A DNA stretch of 64,000 nt from Psychrobacter immobilis. GTDB taxonomy: Bacteria > Pseudomonadota > Gammaproteobacteria > Pseudomonadales > Moraxellaceae. The position numbers were made by a program, and so were the translations under genes. The DNA is taken from NCBI GenBank assembly GCA_904846265.1, contig CAJHAA010000014.1, forward strand, positions 1 to 64,000, given 5' to 3'. Below are positions 19,141 to 29,663 of the stretch, one piece after another. Under the pieces are notes generated by a model. The model worked only from the letters and a program-made list of their open reading frames with translations. It did no database searches and had not been told where the DNA came from. Within the stretch, counting starts at the first letter, position 1, and the number at the start of each line of letters is the position of its first letter.

Positions 19141-20064
19141 ATGAATAAATCAATGGTGTTACCTATTGCACTTTCTTTGCTAACATTTACCCTTGCTGGC
19201 TGCGGTGGGGAGGATGATGGTATTTATGGTTCGGGTAGTAATAAGATTACGCTGACCAGCTTTGACAATAGCTATGATAAGCAAGCGAAAGATAGCGCCA
19301 TTGCACGCATCGATGAGACCTACCGTACTGGTGAGCGTGAAATCAAGATAAAAAATATCGTTAATAATTATAGTAATCAAGGTTTGAATACTTTGGACAG
19401 AACGGTATTATCAGACAATTTTGAAGGGCGACTGGATAATAAAAATATTGAAGTTGATAACCGCACGGTCAAACGTCCTATCTATGAAAAAAACAGTAAT
19501 AACAAGCTAGACTACGAAACCAATTATAAGACGCTTAACTTATCAGGCTTGCAGGCAAACAGTTATAGTGCGGGTACTAATATAAATAACAGTCGCGGTA
19601 TTCTCACGGATTTAAATAATTATCCTAAGATTCCAGCCAATGCAGAGTTTCCGATAGGCTCTGTTTGCTATATTCCAGTAGTCGAGAGCGAACGCTCGTT
19701 TTTAGCCTTTAACGACAAAAACAAGACGGGATATACATCGCTCGATAAGTGGATTGATGCAGCTGAAAACCGCTTTAGCGATGATAGAGGCTACAGAACT
19801 TCTGAGTTTGGTGTAGGCATCGGCAATAAGCAAAAAGCGGCACAAGTGACGTTCTTTGAATACCGGAATCAGCCTGCTTATCAGTACAATGGTGTCGAAT
19901 ATAACGATGGCACGAATGATAAAAATGCTATTTATGAAGCAAATTATGTTGCCAAAGGTGTGATGAATCCGAATACTAACAGTCTTCGCGGTGTGGTGGA
20001 TTGTACGATAGTCAATGAAGTCGCAGGAGATTTCTTGGCCGCACAAATCAAACGTTACTATTAA
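19141..20064 (+). CDS. Lipoprotein of unknown function
   Basis: 307 residues with a clear lipoprotein signal: hydrophobic stretch then LAGC, Cys at about 21, followed by GGEDDG. The acidic residues after the Cys include Glu and Asp but no Asp at +2, so Lol-dependent transfer to the outer membrane is likely. The mature part is Asn- and Tyr-rich with no recognised domain. AAGG precedes the ATG. A terminator follows 33 bases downstream, so it is a single-gene unit. Confidence 0.68.
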   Translation: MNKSMVLPIALSLLTFTLAGCGGEDDGIYGSGSNKITLTSFDNSYDKQAKDSAIARIDETYRTGEREIKIKNIVNNYSNQGLNTLDRTVLSDNFEGRLDNKNIEVDNRTVKRPIYEKNSNNKLDYETNYKTLNLSGLQANSYSAGTNINNSRGILTDLNNYPKIPANAEFPIGSVCYIPVVESERSFLAFNDKNKTGYTSLDKWIDAAENRFSDDRGYRTSEFGVGIGNKQKAAQVTFFEYRNQPAYQYNGVEYNDGTNDKNAIYEANYVAKGVMNPNTNSLRGVVDCTIVNEVAGDFLAAQIKRYY

Positions 20065-20096
20065 TCTTAAAAACGCATCATGTTAAAAAATTGACC

Positions 20097-20133
20097 AACA
20101 CTCTCTATTTGACTATCTAGGGAGTGTTTTTTT
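20097..20133 (+). terminator. Terminator of the 19.1-kb lipoprotein gene
   Basis: AACACTCTC and GGGAGTGTT form a 9-bp stem with one G-T position, followed by a run of T. Confidence 0.88.
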
Positions 20134-20252
20134 ATGCGCTAATTCTGCACCTTGACGCTAAATCCGCTACAATACGCTCATTATTTATTCTATTTAGTTA
20201 GATTACTGTCTAAAAGACAGCCTTTTTGAAGTTAAGGTTGAAGCCAAAAATT

Positions 20253-21848
20253 ATGAGCGTAGATCCAAAGAAATTAAACAAAGAAGTGGCTAAACGCCGT
20301 ACTTTTGCCATTATCTCGCATCCCGATGCAGGTAAGACCACCATGACTGAAAAGTTGTTATTATGGGGTCAGGCAATTCAGGTAGTAGGCGAGGTCAAAG
20401 GCCGCAAGACTGATCGACATGCGACATCAGATTGGATGAGTATGGAGCAAGAGCGTGGTATCTCGATCACCACCTCTGTCATGCAGTTTCCTTATCAAGA
20501 CCATGTGGTCAATCTATTGGATACACCGGGTCACGCCGATTTTAGTGAAGATACCTATCGCACCTTGACCGCTGTGGATAGCGCGCTGATGATGGTCGAT
20601 GGGGCTAAAGGGGTCGAAGAGCGAACCATCAAGCTGATGGAAGTCTGCCGCATGCGCGACACGCCAATCATCTCATTTGTCAACAAGCTGGATCGTCAAA
20701 TTCGTGAGCCGCTTGAGCTGCTTAGTGAGATTGAGGCAGTGTTAAAAATTAAATGTATTCCAGTGACTTGGCCTATCGGTATGGGACAAGATTTCGTTGG
20801 TGTCTACCATCTGACCGAAAACAAGACTTACCTTTATGAAAAAGGTAATGGCGGCAAGATGACAGTCTCTGAGACTCGCGCGGGATATGATTATCCGGAC
20901 ATTCGTGAGCGTTTGGGTCAATTGATGTTTGATGCTTTCGAAGAGTCACTTGAGTTGGTACAAATGGCGTTAGAAGAATTTAGCGTTGAGGCGTTCTTAG
21001 CGGGTGAGATGACGCCAGTATTGTTCGGTACAGCATTGGGTAACTTTGGCGTAAACATGGTACTTGATACCTTGATCAAATATGCACCGCCACCCAAGTC
21101 GCATCCGACCAATGAGCGTGAAGTAGCGGCAACAGAAACAGATTTTAGTGGTTTTGTCTTTAAAATTCAGGCCAATATGGACCCACGCCATCGTGATCGC
21201 ATTGCCTTCTTACGCGTGTGTTCAGGCAAGTATGAAAAAGGCATGAAGCTAAAGCATGTACGTTTGGGTAAAGACGTACGTATTGCCGATGCACTGACCT
21301 TTTTGGCAGGGGACCGCGAAGCGTTAGAAGAAGCGTATCCGGGTGATATCATCGGTTTGCATAATCACGGCACCATCTCTATCGGTGACAGTTTTACGGA
21401 AGGCGAGGAGCTGAACTTTACGGGTATTCCGCATTTCGCGCCTGAATTGTTTCGCCGCGTCATTCTAAAAGATCCGCTCAAATCGAAAGCCTTGCAAAAA
21501 GGGCTACAGCAGCTAAGCGAAGAGGGCGCGACACAGGTCTTTATGCCGCAGATTAATAACGATTTAATCTTGGGTGCGGTTGGTGTACTACAGTTTGAAG
21601 TGGTCGCGCATCGTCTCAAAGAAGAGTACAAAGTACAGTGTATCTTTGAGCCGATATCGATTGCCACCGTACGCTGGATTCATTGTGATGATGAAGTGGC
21701 ATTAGCGAAATTTAAACGCAAAGCTCATGACCAATTGTCGCTAGATGGCGGTGGTTATTTAACGTATCTTGCCCCATCACGGGTCAACTTGCAGCTGATG
21801 CAAGATCGCTATCCAGAAGTCACTTTTAGCAATACTCGTGAGCATTAA
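20253..21848 (+). CDS. prfC: Peptide chain release factor 3 (RF3)
   Basis: 531 residues, the standard RF3 size. RF3 is a translational GTPase that recycles RF1/RF2 after peptide release. The GTPase motifs are HPDAGKTT (G1), the switch region with [21 protein letters not shown] (G3) and NKLDR (G4). The later EF-Tu-like and C-terminal domains are complete. The frame extends to a TTG at 20226, but the ATG at 20253 gives the conserved start [18 protein letters not shown]. Monocistronic with its own terminator. Confidence 0.95.
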   Translation: MSVDPKKLNKEVAKRRTFAIISHPDAGKTTMTEKLLLWGQAIQVVGEVKGRKTDRHATSDWMSMEQERGISITTSVMQFPYQDHVVNLLDTPGHADFSEDTYRTLTAVDSALMMVDGAKGVEERTIKLMEVCRMRDTPIISFVNKLDRQIREPLELLSEIEAVLKIKCIPVTWPIGMGQDFVGVYHLTENKTYLYEKGNGGKMTVSETRAGYDYPDIRERLGQLMFDAFEESLELVQMALEEFSVEAFLAGEMTPVLFGTALGNFGVNMVLDTLIKYAPPPKSHPTNEREVAATETDFSGFVFKIQANMDPRHRDRIAFLRVCSGKYEKGMKLKHVRLGKDVRIADALTFLAGDREALEEAYPGDIIGLHNHGTISIGDSFTEGEELNFTGIPHFAPELFRRVILKDPLKSKALQKGLQQLSEEGATQVFMPQINNDLILGAVGVLQFEVVAHRLKEEYKVQCIFEPISIATVRWIHCDDEVALAKFKRKAHDQLSLDGGGYLTYLAPSRVNLQLMQDRYPEVTFSNTREH

Positions 21849-21879
21849 AATTCATCATTTCATGAGTTAGTTTATCTTT

Positions 21880-21906
21880 TAAGACACGCCAGCCGTGTCT
21901 TTTTTA
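21880..21906 (+). terminator. prfC terminator
   Basis: AAGACACG and CGTGTCTT form an 8-bp stem with a five-base loop and a T-run, about 32 bases past the stop codon. Confidence 0.9.
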
Positions 21907-22061
21907 TTAGCTTAGATTTAGGCATTAAACGAGAGAGGGTAGGTAGCTATTCGTTAGCAGGAGACAGCAAAACCCTAAAAACACAAACAGTGTTCCTACA
22001 ATACATCGTCATTGTTACGGTAGAATATCAAGTAACATCTTATGTTTATGAAAGAGGATAT

Positions 22062-22916
22062 ATGAACGCTGCGAATCAAATTGATATCAATAAGCCAACA
22101 ATGAATCCGCATTTATCGATGACAGCAAGTCGTAGTCGTCTGCTGAGACTGCTTGCCGGCAGTTTACTGCTAGGTAGCATCGCGATGCCTGCAAATGCAG
22201 GTAATCTCATCAGTAGCACGGATTATCTAGAATATGAGCTGCCTAAAAAAGTGCAAGCACAGTGTGTTGAGCGCGATAACTGTCCAGAAATTGAGATCAA
22301 ATATCTGAAGACCAATCACGGTTGGATCAATGATATCGCCAATGCGCGTATTAATAATTTAGTCGTCAATAGTAAACCGACTGAATCTGCACCTATCAAA
22401 ACGAACGTCAATCAGACAATGGTGAAAGCCGCCATTGATGACTTTGCCAGCTCACAGTTCATAGATATGCCAGAGGGCAGTTCATGGGCTTATAGTTTAA
22501 TGGTAACGCCTGAGTATTTAGGTCATGTCAGTGATTTCGAACTGTTTGAAATCAATACTTATGTCTTTACAGGTGGCGCTCATGGCATGCCTTATAGCGA
22601 ATACTTGATATTTGACCTTGACACCAAAAAACAAATCAAGCTTGAGGATATGCCTCAATCAGGCAAGGAATCACGTTTTAAAGCGCTTGCTTATGATGCT
22701 TATAAAGCTTGGGTCAAAACGGTTGACGACGATGTCAGCAGTTATGAGAAAAACTGGCCATTTACCTTAAGTGACAATGTGACACTGACGGACAAAGGCA
22801 TCGATATCCGTTATCAGCATTATGCTATCGGCCCATATGCTTATGGTATGCCGGTACTTAGTATTCCGTACAGTAAGCTCGACGGTGTCATAAAGCCGCA
22901 CTTTATACCTAAATAG
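22062..22916 (+). CDS. Exported RsiV/DUF3298-like protein
   Basis: 284 residues from the ATG at 22062, which has AGAGGA in front (the frame is open from 21990). An N-terminal leader rich in Asn and Thr precedes a hydrophobic signal segment ending PANA at about residue 46. The mature domain carries EINTYVFTGGAHGMPYS and a later PYAYGMPVLSIPYSKL, typical of DUF3298, the domain that in the anti-sigma factor RsiV binds lysozyme. No sigma factor is adjacent, so a signalling role is not indicated; a secreted binding role is possible. Confidence 0.75.
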   Translation: MNAANQIDINKPTMNPHLSMTASRSRLLRLLAGSLLLGSIAMPANAGNLISSTDYLEYELPKKVQAQCVERDNCPEIEIKYLKTNHGWINDIANARINNLVVNSKPTESAPIKTNVNQTMVKAAIDDFASSQFIDMPEGSSWAYSLMVTPEYLGHVSDFELFEINTYVFTGGAHGMPYSEYLIFDLDTKKQIKLEDMPQSGKESRFKALAYDAYKAWVKTVDDDVSSYEKNWPFTLSDNVTLTDKGIDIRYQHYAIGPYAYGMPVLSIPYSKLDGVIKPHFIPK

Positions 22917-23039
22917 TTCGGATAGTCATTGCATAACTTATTACGGTTTATATTAAAAAAATCGTAAAATCTCTTAAAAAATTGGCAATGATTTATCTAA
23001 AACCATTTGAAATTTAATAAAAGAATAAGGAGTTACCGC

Positions 23040-24206
23040 ATGACGAACAATACAGATAGTATGAAGGCGACAGTCGACACAGAGACTTGGCAACTTAATG
23101 CCTTAACAGAAGCGCTTGGCGACCTAACGTTGACGGTCAATGACAGCCTGTCTGTTGGTCGTGGCAGCGACAATGATGTGGTACTTGGTAGCAAGCAAGT
23201 ATCGCGTAATCATGCGGTGTTAAGCATCTTAGATGGTCGATTGTATGTCAAAGATTTAGACTCATCGAACGGTACATTTATCAACGAGCAGCGTATCGAA
23301 GGTAATACATCGAGCCTTTTACAAGTAGATGATACCATTGGATTTGCCAGTTTCAGCTTTCAGGTAAACGCGCCTCTTGCTGCTACAGATACTGATGTAT
23401 TAGCGCCCGTAGCAGTAGAGGATTCAGTGGCTGAGACTGAGACAGTGGTTGCTGAAACGACTGCCGAAACACAGGCTGTCGAAGACTCGACAGTGAGTGA
23501 ACCTGTTGTGCATGAATCAGTAGTAAAAGAGCCGATTGTTAAGCAAACGGGCATCGAAGCTATTCTGCCTGTGACAGCTGATGTGAAGACAGTACCTGTT
23601 GATACCGCCTCGGATAGAGTAGCAGACTCAGTAGGGGTAGCTGAGACCAGTGTCAATGAAACAGTTGAACCTGTCTTACAGGAGGCGATTCAGGAGCCTA
23701 TTGTGAAACAAACGGGCATCGATGAAGTCTTAACGGCTATAGATAATACCGTGTCTAACACAACTGAAGCGGCACCAGTCGCTGCTGCGACTGTAGCAGA
23801 TGCACAACCTGCTGTAAGTCAGCCAGAAGCCGTCACAGCGACAGAGGCGGCACCGACAGCATCTGCTCATGATACGTCATTAGTAGAGCAGTCAGCTGTA
23901 CATGAAAAGCCAGCAGTTGAATCAGAGCATGACAAAACGACTAAAACTGCTCTACAAGAAGAAGCAGATCCCGATATTCTACGAGCTAAGCAGGCGGCAA
24001 CCGCACAATTTTCTGGCACTGCCAATCTAGGTCAATCTCGTGATGTTGGGACAGAAGGTAATAATGCGATGGATCAGACTATCAGCAATCCAGCCAATGC
24101 AGGACAGGCAGAGAAAAAACCAAGCGGTGGTTGGTTTATTTGGGTGTTTATTGCCATCATTATTATTGCGTTAGCATTGTGGTTATTTAACATGGGTGGT
24201 GCGTAA
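23040..24206 (+). CDS. FHA-domain protein with a C-terminal membrane anchor
   Basis: 388 residues. The FHA domain covers about 25-108, with the phosphothreonine-binding residues in place: SVGRGSDNDVVL (Arg41), SRNHAVL (Ser55, His58) and DSSNGTF (Asn77). A long Ala/Val/Thr/Glu-rich linker (about 110-340) follows, and contains the decapeptide EPIVKQTGI twice. A single transmembrane helix lies near the C-terminus (WFIWVFIAIIIIALALWLF), giving a tail-anchored topology with FHA in the cytoplasm. AAGGAG precedes the ATG at 23040. FHA domains read Ser/Thr phosphorylation, but no kinase is nearby. Confidence 0.85.
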   Translation: MTNNTDSMKATVDTETWQLNALTEALGDLTLTVNDSLSVGRGSDNDVVLGSKQVSRNHAVLSILDGRLYVKDLDSSNGTFINEQRIEGNTSSLLQVDDTIGFASFSFQVNAPLAATDTDVLAPVAVEDSVAETETVVAETTAETQAVEDSTVSEPVVHESVVKEPIVKQTGIEAILPVTADVKTVPVDTASDRVADSVGVAETSVNETVEPVLQEAIQEPIVKQTGIDEVLTAIDNTVSNTTEAAPVAAATVADAQPAVSQPEAVTATEAAPTASAHDTSLVEQSAVHEKPAVESEHDKTTKTALQEEADPDILRAKQAATAQFSGTANLGQSRDVGTEGNNAMDQTISNPANAGQAEKKPSGGWFIWVFIAIIIIALALWLFNMGGA

Positions 24207-24326
24207 CCAAGTACTGACCAGTGCGTTTGAAATGCTCTAATCCAAGTGGGTTTTGGTATAATTATTAGCCAATTGTTAGCTACTATCGGCTAATAGTCTA
24301 GTAACTCTCACGAATATGCCACTTTG

Positions 24327-24366
24327 ATAGCGTCAACATTCAATAGAGTGTTGACGCTATATTTTA
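24327..24366 (+). terminator. Hairpin between the FHA gene and trpE
   Basis: ATAGCGTCAACA and TGTTGACGCTAT form a perfect 12-bp stem with a ten-base loop, followed by an AT-rich tail with four T in a row. It probably terminates the FHA transcript. Being 60 bases before trpE, it could also act in attenuation, but no Trp-rich leader peptide was found. Confidence 0.7.
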
Positions 24367-24420
24367 TTTAACAGTCTGCTGTTTTATCTTTTGCCAATAT
24401 TTTGTTAAGAGAGCATTATT

Positions 24421-25917
24421 ATGATGAACTTTGAAGAATATCAAGCTTTTAAAGACCGTGGCTTTAGTCATGCCCCACTGATAAAAAAACGTCTAATGGA
24501 CGCACAGACACCAGTATCTGTATTTTCTAAAGTACGTGATTTAAGCGGCTCTGCATATTTATTTGAGTCTGTCGTAGGCGGGGAGCGTTGGGCACGATAT
24601 TCGATGATTGGTTTAGGTAGTGATCTCATTTTGCAGTATGCCGATGGTAATATGACCGTCAAAAAAAATGACCATACCGATGTCGATGCAGTCGCTGACC
24701 CGTTTGACTATATTCGTCAGCTAATGGCGCAGTATAAGATGCCAACAGTCGAGGATATTGCAACGCTACCGAGCTTTAGCGGCGGCTTAGTAGGTTACTT
24801 TGGCTATGACATGGTGAGGGTTATCGAGCCAAGCGTGGGTTTATCAGATGCCCCCAATCCGATGACAATGCCGGATATGTGGCTGATGCTATCAATGAGC
24901 GTGATTGTTTTTGACAGTTTAGAAAATACGTTATCTATCATCGTTTATGCTGATTGTCACACTGAAGATGGTTATAGCAATGCCATCCGCGAGCTAGAAA
25001 AAATTGAAGAAAAACTGGCAGAAATGCCAAATCTGAGCGCACCCGTAATGCCGACGCCGACATTTACCTCACAAACAGGCGCGCAGAAATATTGTCATGA
25101 TGTCAATAAAATAAAGGATTACATTTTAGCAGGCGATGTCATGCAAGTCGTTCCTTCGCAGCGTTTGACGGCCGATTATACTGGCGACTCATTAGCAGTT
25201 TATCGTGCCCTACGATTTTTAAATCCATCGCCTTATTTATTCTTGGTACATGGTTACACCCTCGATGATCACAAGCGTTTCGACATTATTGGGGCATCCC
25301 CTGAGATATTATCACGTATCGAAAATGGTAAAGTGACGGTACGACCATTGGCGGGTACTCGTAGACGCGGACAAGATGAAGCGGAAGATTTAGCGCTTGA
25401 AGAAGAGCTGCTGAGTGATAAAAAAGAGATCGCCGAGCACTTGATGCTTATCGATTTGGGTCGTAATGATATTGGCCGCGTTTGTGAATATGGCAGTGTC
25501 AAAGTCACCGAAAAGATGTTTGTCGAGCGTTATTCGCAAGTGATGCACATTGCTTCTAATGTTGAAGGGACGATATTGCCCAATAAGGATGCGTTGGATG
25601 TTTTTTGTGCGACGTTCCCCGCTGGTACGCTATCAGGTGCGCCCAAAATACGCGCAATGCAAATCATTGACGAGATAGAGCCAGTCCGCCGAACGGTATT
25701 TGGCGGCTCAGTCGGTTATCTGGGCTGGCATGGCAACATGGATACCGCCATTGCTATTCGTACTGCTGTGATGCGCCGTGGTAAAATTCATATCCAAGCG
25801 GGTGCTGGGGTTGTTGCTGATTCTATTCCAGAAGCAGAGTGGGAAGAGACCAACAAAAAAGCATTGGCGTTGGTCAAAGCGGTAAAGATGGCGTGTAATG
25901 GTTTACGGATTCGCTAG
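24421..25917 (+). CDS. trpE: Anthranilate synthase component I
   Basis: 498 residues, normal length. TrpE makes anthranilate from chorismate with ammonia from its glutaminase partner, the first step of tryptophan synthesis. Conserved blocks are IGASPEILSRIENGKVTVRPLAGTRRRG (split over the active site), LMLIDLGRNDIGRVCE, FPAGTLSGAPKIRAM and the C-terminal RTAVMRRGKIHIQAGAGVV. trpG, trpD and trpC are not in this window; trpE stands alone upstream of the tRNA cluster. ATGATG gives two adjacent starts; the first is used. Confidence 0.95.
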   Translation: MMNFEEYQAFKDRGFSHAPLIKKRLMDAQTPVSVFSKVRDLSGSAYLFESVVGGERWARYSMIGLGSDLILQYADGNMTVKKNDHTDVDAVADPFDYIRQLMAQYKMPTVEDIATLPSFSGGLVGYFGYDMVRVIEPSVGLSDAPNPMTMPDMWLMLSMSVIVFDSLENTLSIIVYADCHTEDGYSNAIRELEKIEEKLAEMPNLSAPVMPTPTFTSQTGAQKYCHDVNKIKDYILAGDVMQVVPSQRLTADYTGDSLAVYRALRFLNPSPYLFLVHGYTLDDHKRFDIIGASPEILSRIENGKVTVRPLAGTRRRGQDEAEDLALEEELLSDKKEIAEHLMLIDLGRNDIGRVCEYGSVKVTEKMFVERYSQVMHIASNVEGTILPNKDALDVFCATFPAGTLSGAPKIRAMQIIDEIEPVRRTVFGGSVGYLGWHGNMDTAIAIRTAVMRRGKIHIQAGAGVVADSIPEAEWEETNKKALALVKAVKMACNGLRIR

Positions 25918-26049
25918 GGACTCCAGTCATAAAAACACAGTATGCGGTTATTGTGGAAAAACAGCCTATTTTTTTATTTAAAAAAATCATTACAATCAAT
26001 TAGTTATATTTTTTTTATTGAAATAATCATAAAAAAGGCAAAAAAGGGC

Positions 26050-26077
26050 TTGCGTCTTTCAAAAAATTTGATAGAAT
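26050..26077 (+). promoter_or_regulatory. Probable sigma-70 promoter of the tRNA-tuf cluster
   Basis: TTGCGT at 26050-26055 and TAGAAT at 26072-26077 are separated by 16 bases and lie about 22 bases before the first tRNA. A T/A-rich tract upstream could act as an UP element. Confidence 0.55.
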
Positions 26078-26099
26078 AGCCACCACTTTAAGAGAACAA

Positions 26100-26175
<76 letters not shown>

Positions 26176-26242
26176 TCTCTCTTAAAGTAGCTTTTTATGA
26201 ATCTGTCTTAAACTAAAGCCATTTTTGTTTAAAGCAACCTAA

Positions 26243-26326
26243 GGTGGGATTGGGGAGCGGTCAAACCCAACAGACTGTAAATCTGTCGCGAAAGCTTCGA
26301 AGGTTCGAATCCTTCTCCCACCACCA
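26243..26326 (+). tRNA. tRNA-Tyr (anticodon GTA)
   Basis: 84 bases, with the long variable arm expected for bacterial tRNA-Tyr. The acceptor arms GGTGGGA and TCCCACC pair, CCA is encoded, and the anticodon loop in AGACTGTAAATCT reads GTA. The spacer from the previous tRNA is 67 bases. Confidence 0.96.
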
Positions 26327-26410
26327 TATTTTTTTAAGTTTGTCATAGCGCCAAGCATACTCTTTATACTTAATGACTCTCGATTAGAGTCCTCTTGAAT
26401 AAGAGTAATT

Positions 26411-26484
26411 GCGGGTGTGGTATAATGGTAACACCTTAGCCTTCCAAGCTAATGACGCGGGTTCGATTCCCGCCACCCGCTCCA
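26411..26484 (+). tRNA. tRNA-Gly (anticodon TCC)
   Basis: 74 bases. The acceptor arms GCGGGTG and CACCCGC pair, the anticodon stem-loop TTAGC-CTTCCAA-GCTAA reads TCC (codon GGA), and TCCA closes the 3' end. Confidence 0.96.
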
Positions 26485-26603
26485 TATATACAACATCGCA
26501 AAGATTATCAATAAATCATCACGACAGTCAGTTTTAGTATTGCTGTATCGTGATATTTTTTTTAGTAAATCCATAAGTTGTTTTTTGTGGTTATTAAAAA
26601 CAT

Positions 26604-26678
<75 letters not shown>

Positions 26679-27201
26679 TTTATTGTTTAAACCTCTTGTG
26701 TTTGCTTTGCCATCTTTAAACAGTTCGTGTCGATATCGAAATTACAAAATATTGAAAATTATAAATTACAGTGTAGCAAATAATATTTAAGGGTGACACT
26801 GAGGTGTTGCCTTTTAGTGCTGTCAATTTATCAAGCTATCAATACATGAGTAATTATCTAAAAGTATCTAAGACAAAATTATTTAAGATAAAAGTATCTA
26901 GGTTCGGCAGGCTCCAATATTATTAATGATTTACACTAAGATAAAGTAGTGCAACAGCGATAATGTATAATATCTTGCAATGTTCACTAGATTAAAAAAT
27001 ACGTATAGTGCTTAAACTTATGTGTGCAGCATTGAAATGCATGATTTGAGCACATATATACAGTCGTAAAATGATCAAACAGTTTTAGTAGATAAGCCAT
27101 AGCGTCAACGGTTTGATGGTTCTGTATGCATCATGAGCCGTCAAACAGCTATTCACCGATCTTTGATTGATAAAGATTCACCAAAAAAAGAGGAAATACC
27201 C
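26679..27201 (+). other. 523-bp tRNA-Thr to tuf leader region
   Basis: Much longer than the corresponding spacer in E. coli. It is AT-rich, has a TATAAT at 26966-26971 without a good -35 at normal distance, and contains two related stretches with AAAAGTATCTA (around 26860 and 26889). A 23-codon in-frame extension upstream of the tuf ATG is open but is not the tuf start. tuf may have its own promoter here in addition to read-through from the tRNAs. Confidence 0.5.
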
Positions 27202-28392
<1,191 letters not shown>

Positions 28393-28429
28393 TCTATCCG
28401 TCTCAGTAATGAGCTTGTAAGTTAGTCAT

Positions 28430-28464
28430 AAAAAGCCATCCTTGTTTAAGGGTGGCTTTTTTTT
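28430..28464 (+). terminator. tuf terminator
   Basis: AAAAGCCATCCTT and AAGGGTGGCTTTT form a 13-bp stem with one G-T position and a four-base loop, followed by a long T-run. Confidence 0.93.
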
Positions 28465-28571
28465 AGCTATAAAAAGGTAATGGTATAATCAATATTATAA
28501 TGATAAATATTTGAAATACAGTAAGTACTATGGTATTTGGGTTTGTATAAATAATAATAAGAGGATACATA

Positions 28572-29069
28572 ATGTTGATGATAAAGGTTTTATCAACCCA
28601 TAGTGCAGATTTTGAGCAAGTGCTGCAAGCAGTAGCGGATATTGAAGCCATCGTTCAACCGCAAGATGCTTGGGGCTATCAGACATTGGTGGAATCACTC
28701 AAACAAGATAGCATGCATCTGCTGATCGTTTATGAGCAAAAAGACAATATTATTATTAATACTACTGTGACAGGCTATTGTTTATATCAAGTGATTTTTG
28801 AACAAGCGGAGATTTTACGTATTGGCACTCATCCTGATTATCAACGTCAAGGTATTGCCTCACAAATTTTTGCCAGATTGAATACAGAATTGAGAAAGCA
28901 TCAGGTGGAGAGCCTTTTATTAGAGGTGCGCGCAGATAATACGCCTGCGATAGCCTTATATGAGCAGCAAGAATTTGCTCTCATTCATAAGCGTAAAGGG
29001 TATTACCAAACTCCCCATCAACCAGCTATTGATGCCCTGATTATGCAGCGCCTGTACGTCCGAGAATAA
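28572..29069 (+). CDS. rimI: Ribosomal-protein-alanine N-acetyltransferase (GNAT)
   Basis: 165 residues. A GNAT acetyltransferase with the acetyl-CoA loop HPDYQRQGIASQIFARL at about 93-109, followed by LLLEVRADNTPAIALYEQQEF and the Tyr-containing C-terminal KRKGYY. These features match RimI, which acetylates the N-terminal Ala of ribosomal protein S18. The segment between strands (DSMHLLIVYEQKDNIIINT) is slightly longer than usual. GAGGA precedes the ATG. tsaB, a frequent neighbour, is absent. Confidence 0.85.
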   Translation: MLMIKVLSTHSADFEQVLQAVADIEAIVQPQDAWGYQTLVESLKQDSMHLLIVYEQKDNIIINTTVTGYCLYQVIFEQAEILRIGTHPDYQRQGIASQIFARLNTELRKHQVESLLLEVRADNTPAIALYEQQEFALIHKRKGYYQTPHQPAIDALIMQRLYVRE

Positions 29070-29132
29070 TGAATGGTATCGAATGGAGCCAAATAAACCC
29101 GCAGAATAGTAGATGGGTCGGCACTTTTATCA

Positions 29133-29567
29133 TTATTGGGTGGGTATTTTCTTTTTACAGATTTCAATATTGAGTTTATAGTCATTATCTACTTTCATAC
29201 GCTCAAGAACGTCGATGCGTTCGCTTAATAGTTCTACCATGAGGCTGATATTGGCTTGCTGTTTTTGTATTTGCGCCAATTTTTGCTGAGTAAGCATCAG
29301 TTGTAAATCAACATCCAATTGACCATCGTAATAATCATTCAAGCTGTCTCTGATTTCAGTGAGTGTAAAGCCAATCGCTTGCGCACTTTTGATTAGCTCA
29401 ATACGTTCGATACATTCTGGATGAAACTCGGTATATAAACGCGAGCCTGCCTGACGCTTACGAGATTTTAGCAAGCCCAGTTGGTCATAATGACGAACGG
29501 TATCTTTGGTTGTTTGAGCTTTTGTTGCCAGTGTTCCAATCAGTAAGAACGATGTGTCGGGTGCCAT
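29133..29567 (-). CDS. MerR-family transcriptional regulator
   Basis: 144 residues. The N-terminal winged helix-turn-helix has the MerR pattern IGTLATKAQTTKDTVRHYDQLGLL followed by SRLYTEFHPECIERIELI. A long helical dimerisation segment covers about 85-130. The C-terminal part has only one Cys (ICKKK) and no CxxC or metal-binding loop, so a metal sensor of the ZntR/CueR kind is unlikely. GAGG precedes the ATG. No target gene is adjacent in a divergent arrangement; aat-trxB lies upstream in the same direction. Confidence 0.85.
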   Translation of the reverse strand: MAPDTSFLLIGTLATKAQTTKDTVRHYDQLGLLKSRKRQAGSRLYTEFHPECIERIELIKSAQAIGFTLTEIRDSLNDYYDGQLDVDLQLMLTQQKLAQIQKQQANISLMVELLSERIDVLERMKVDNDYKLNIEICKKKIPTQ

Positions 29568-29663
29568 GATAACCTCGTCGGTAGGTAGCAGTTGATAAGG
29601 TACGAGTTAATAAAGTAGCGATTAACAAACAGACATAAGCTATCAATCACTTAGTCATCGTAT

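Noticed and set aside
24327..24420. trpE attenuator
   Set aside because: There is one stable hairpin but no short frame with tandem Trp codons and no competing antiterminator, so it is listed only as a terminator.
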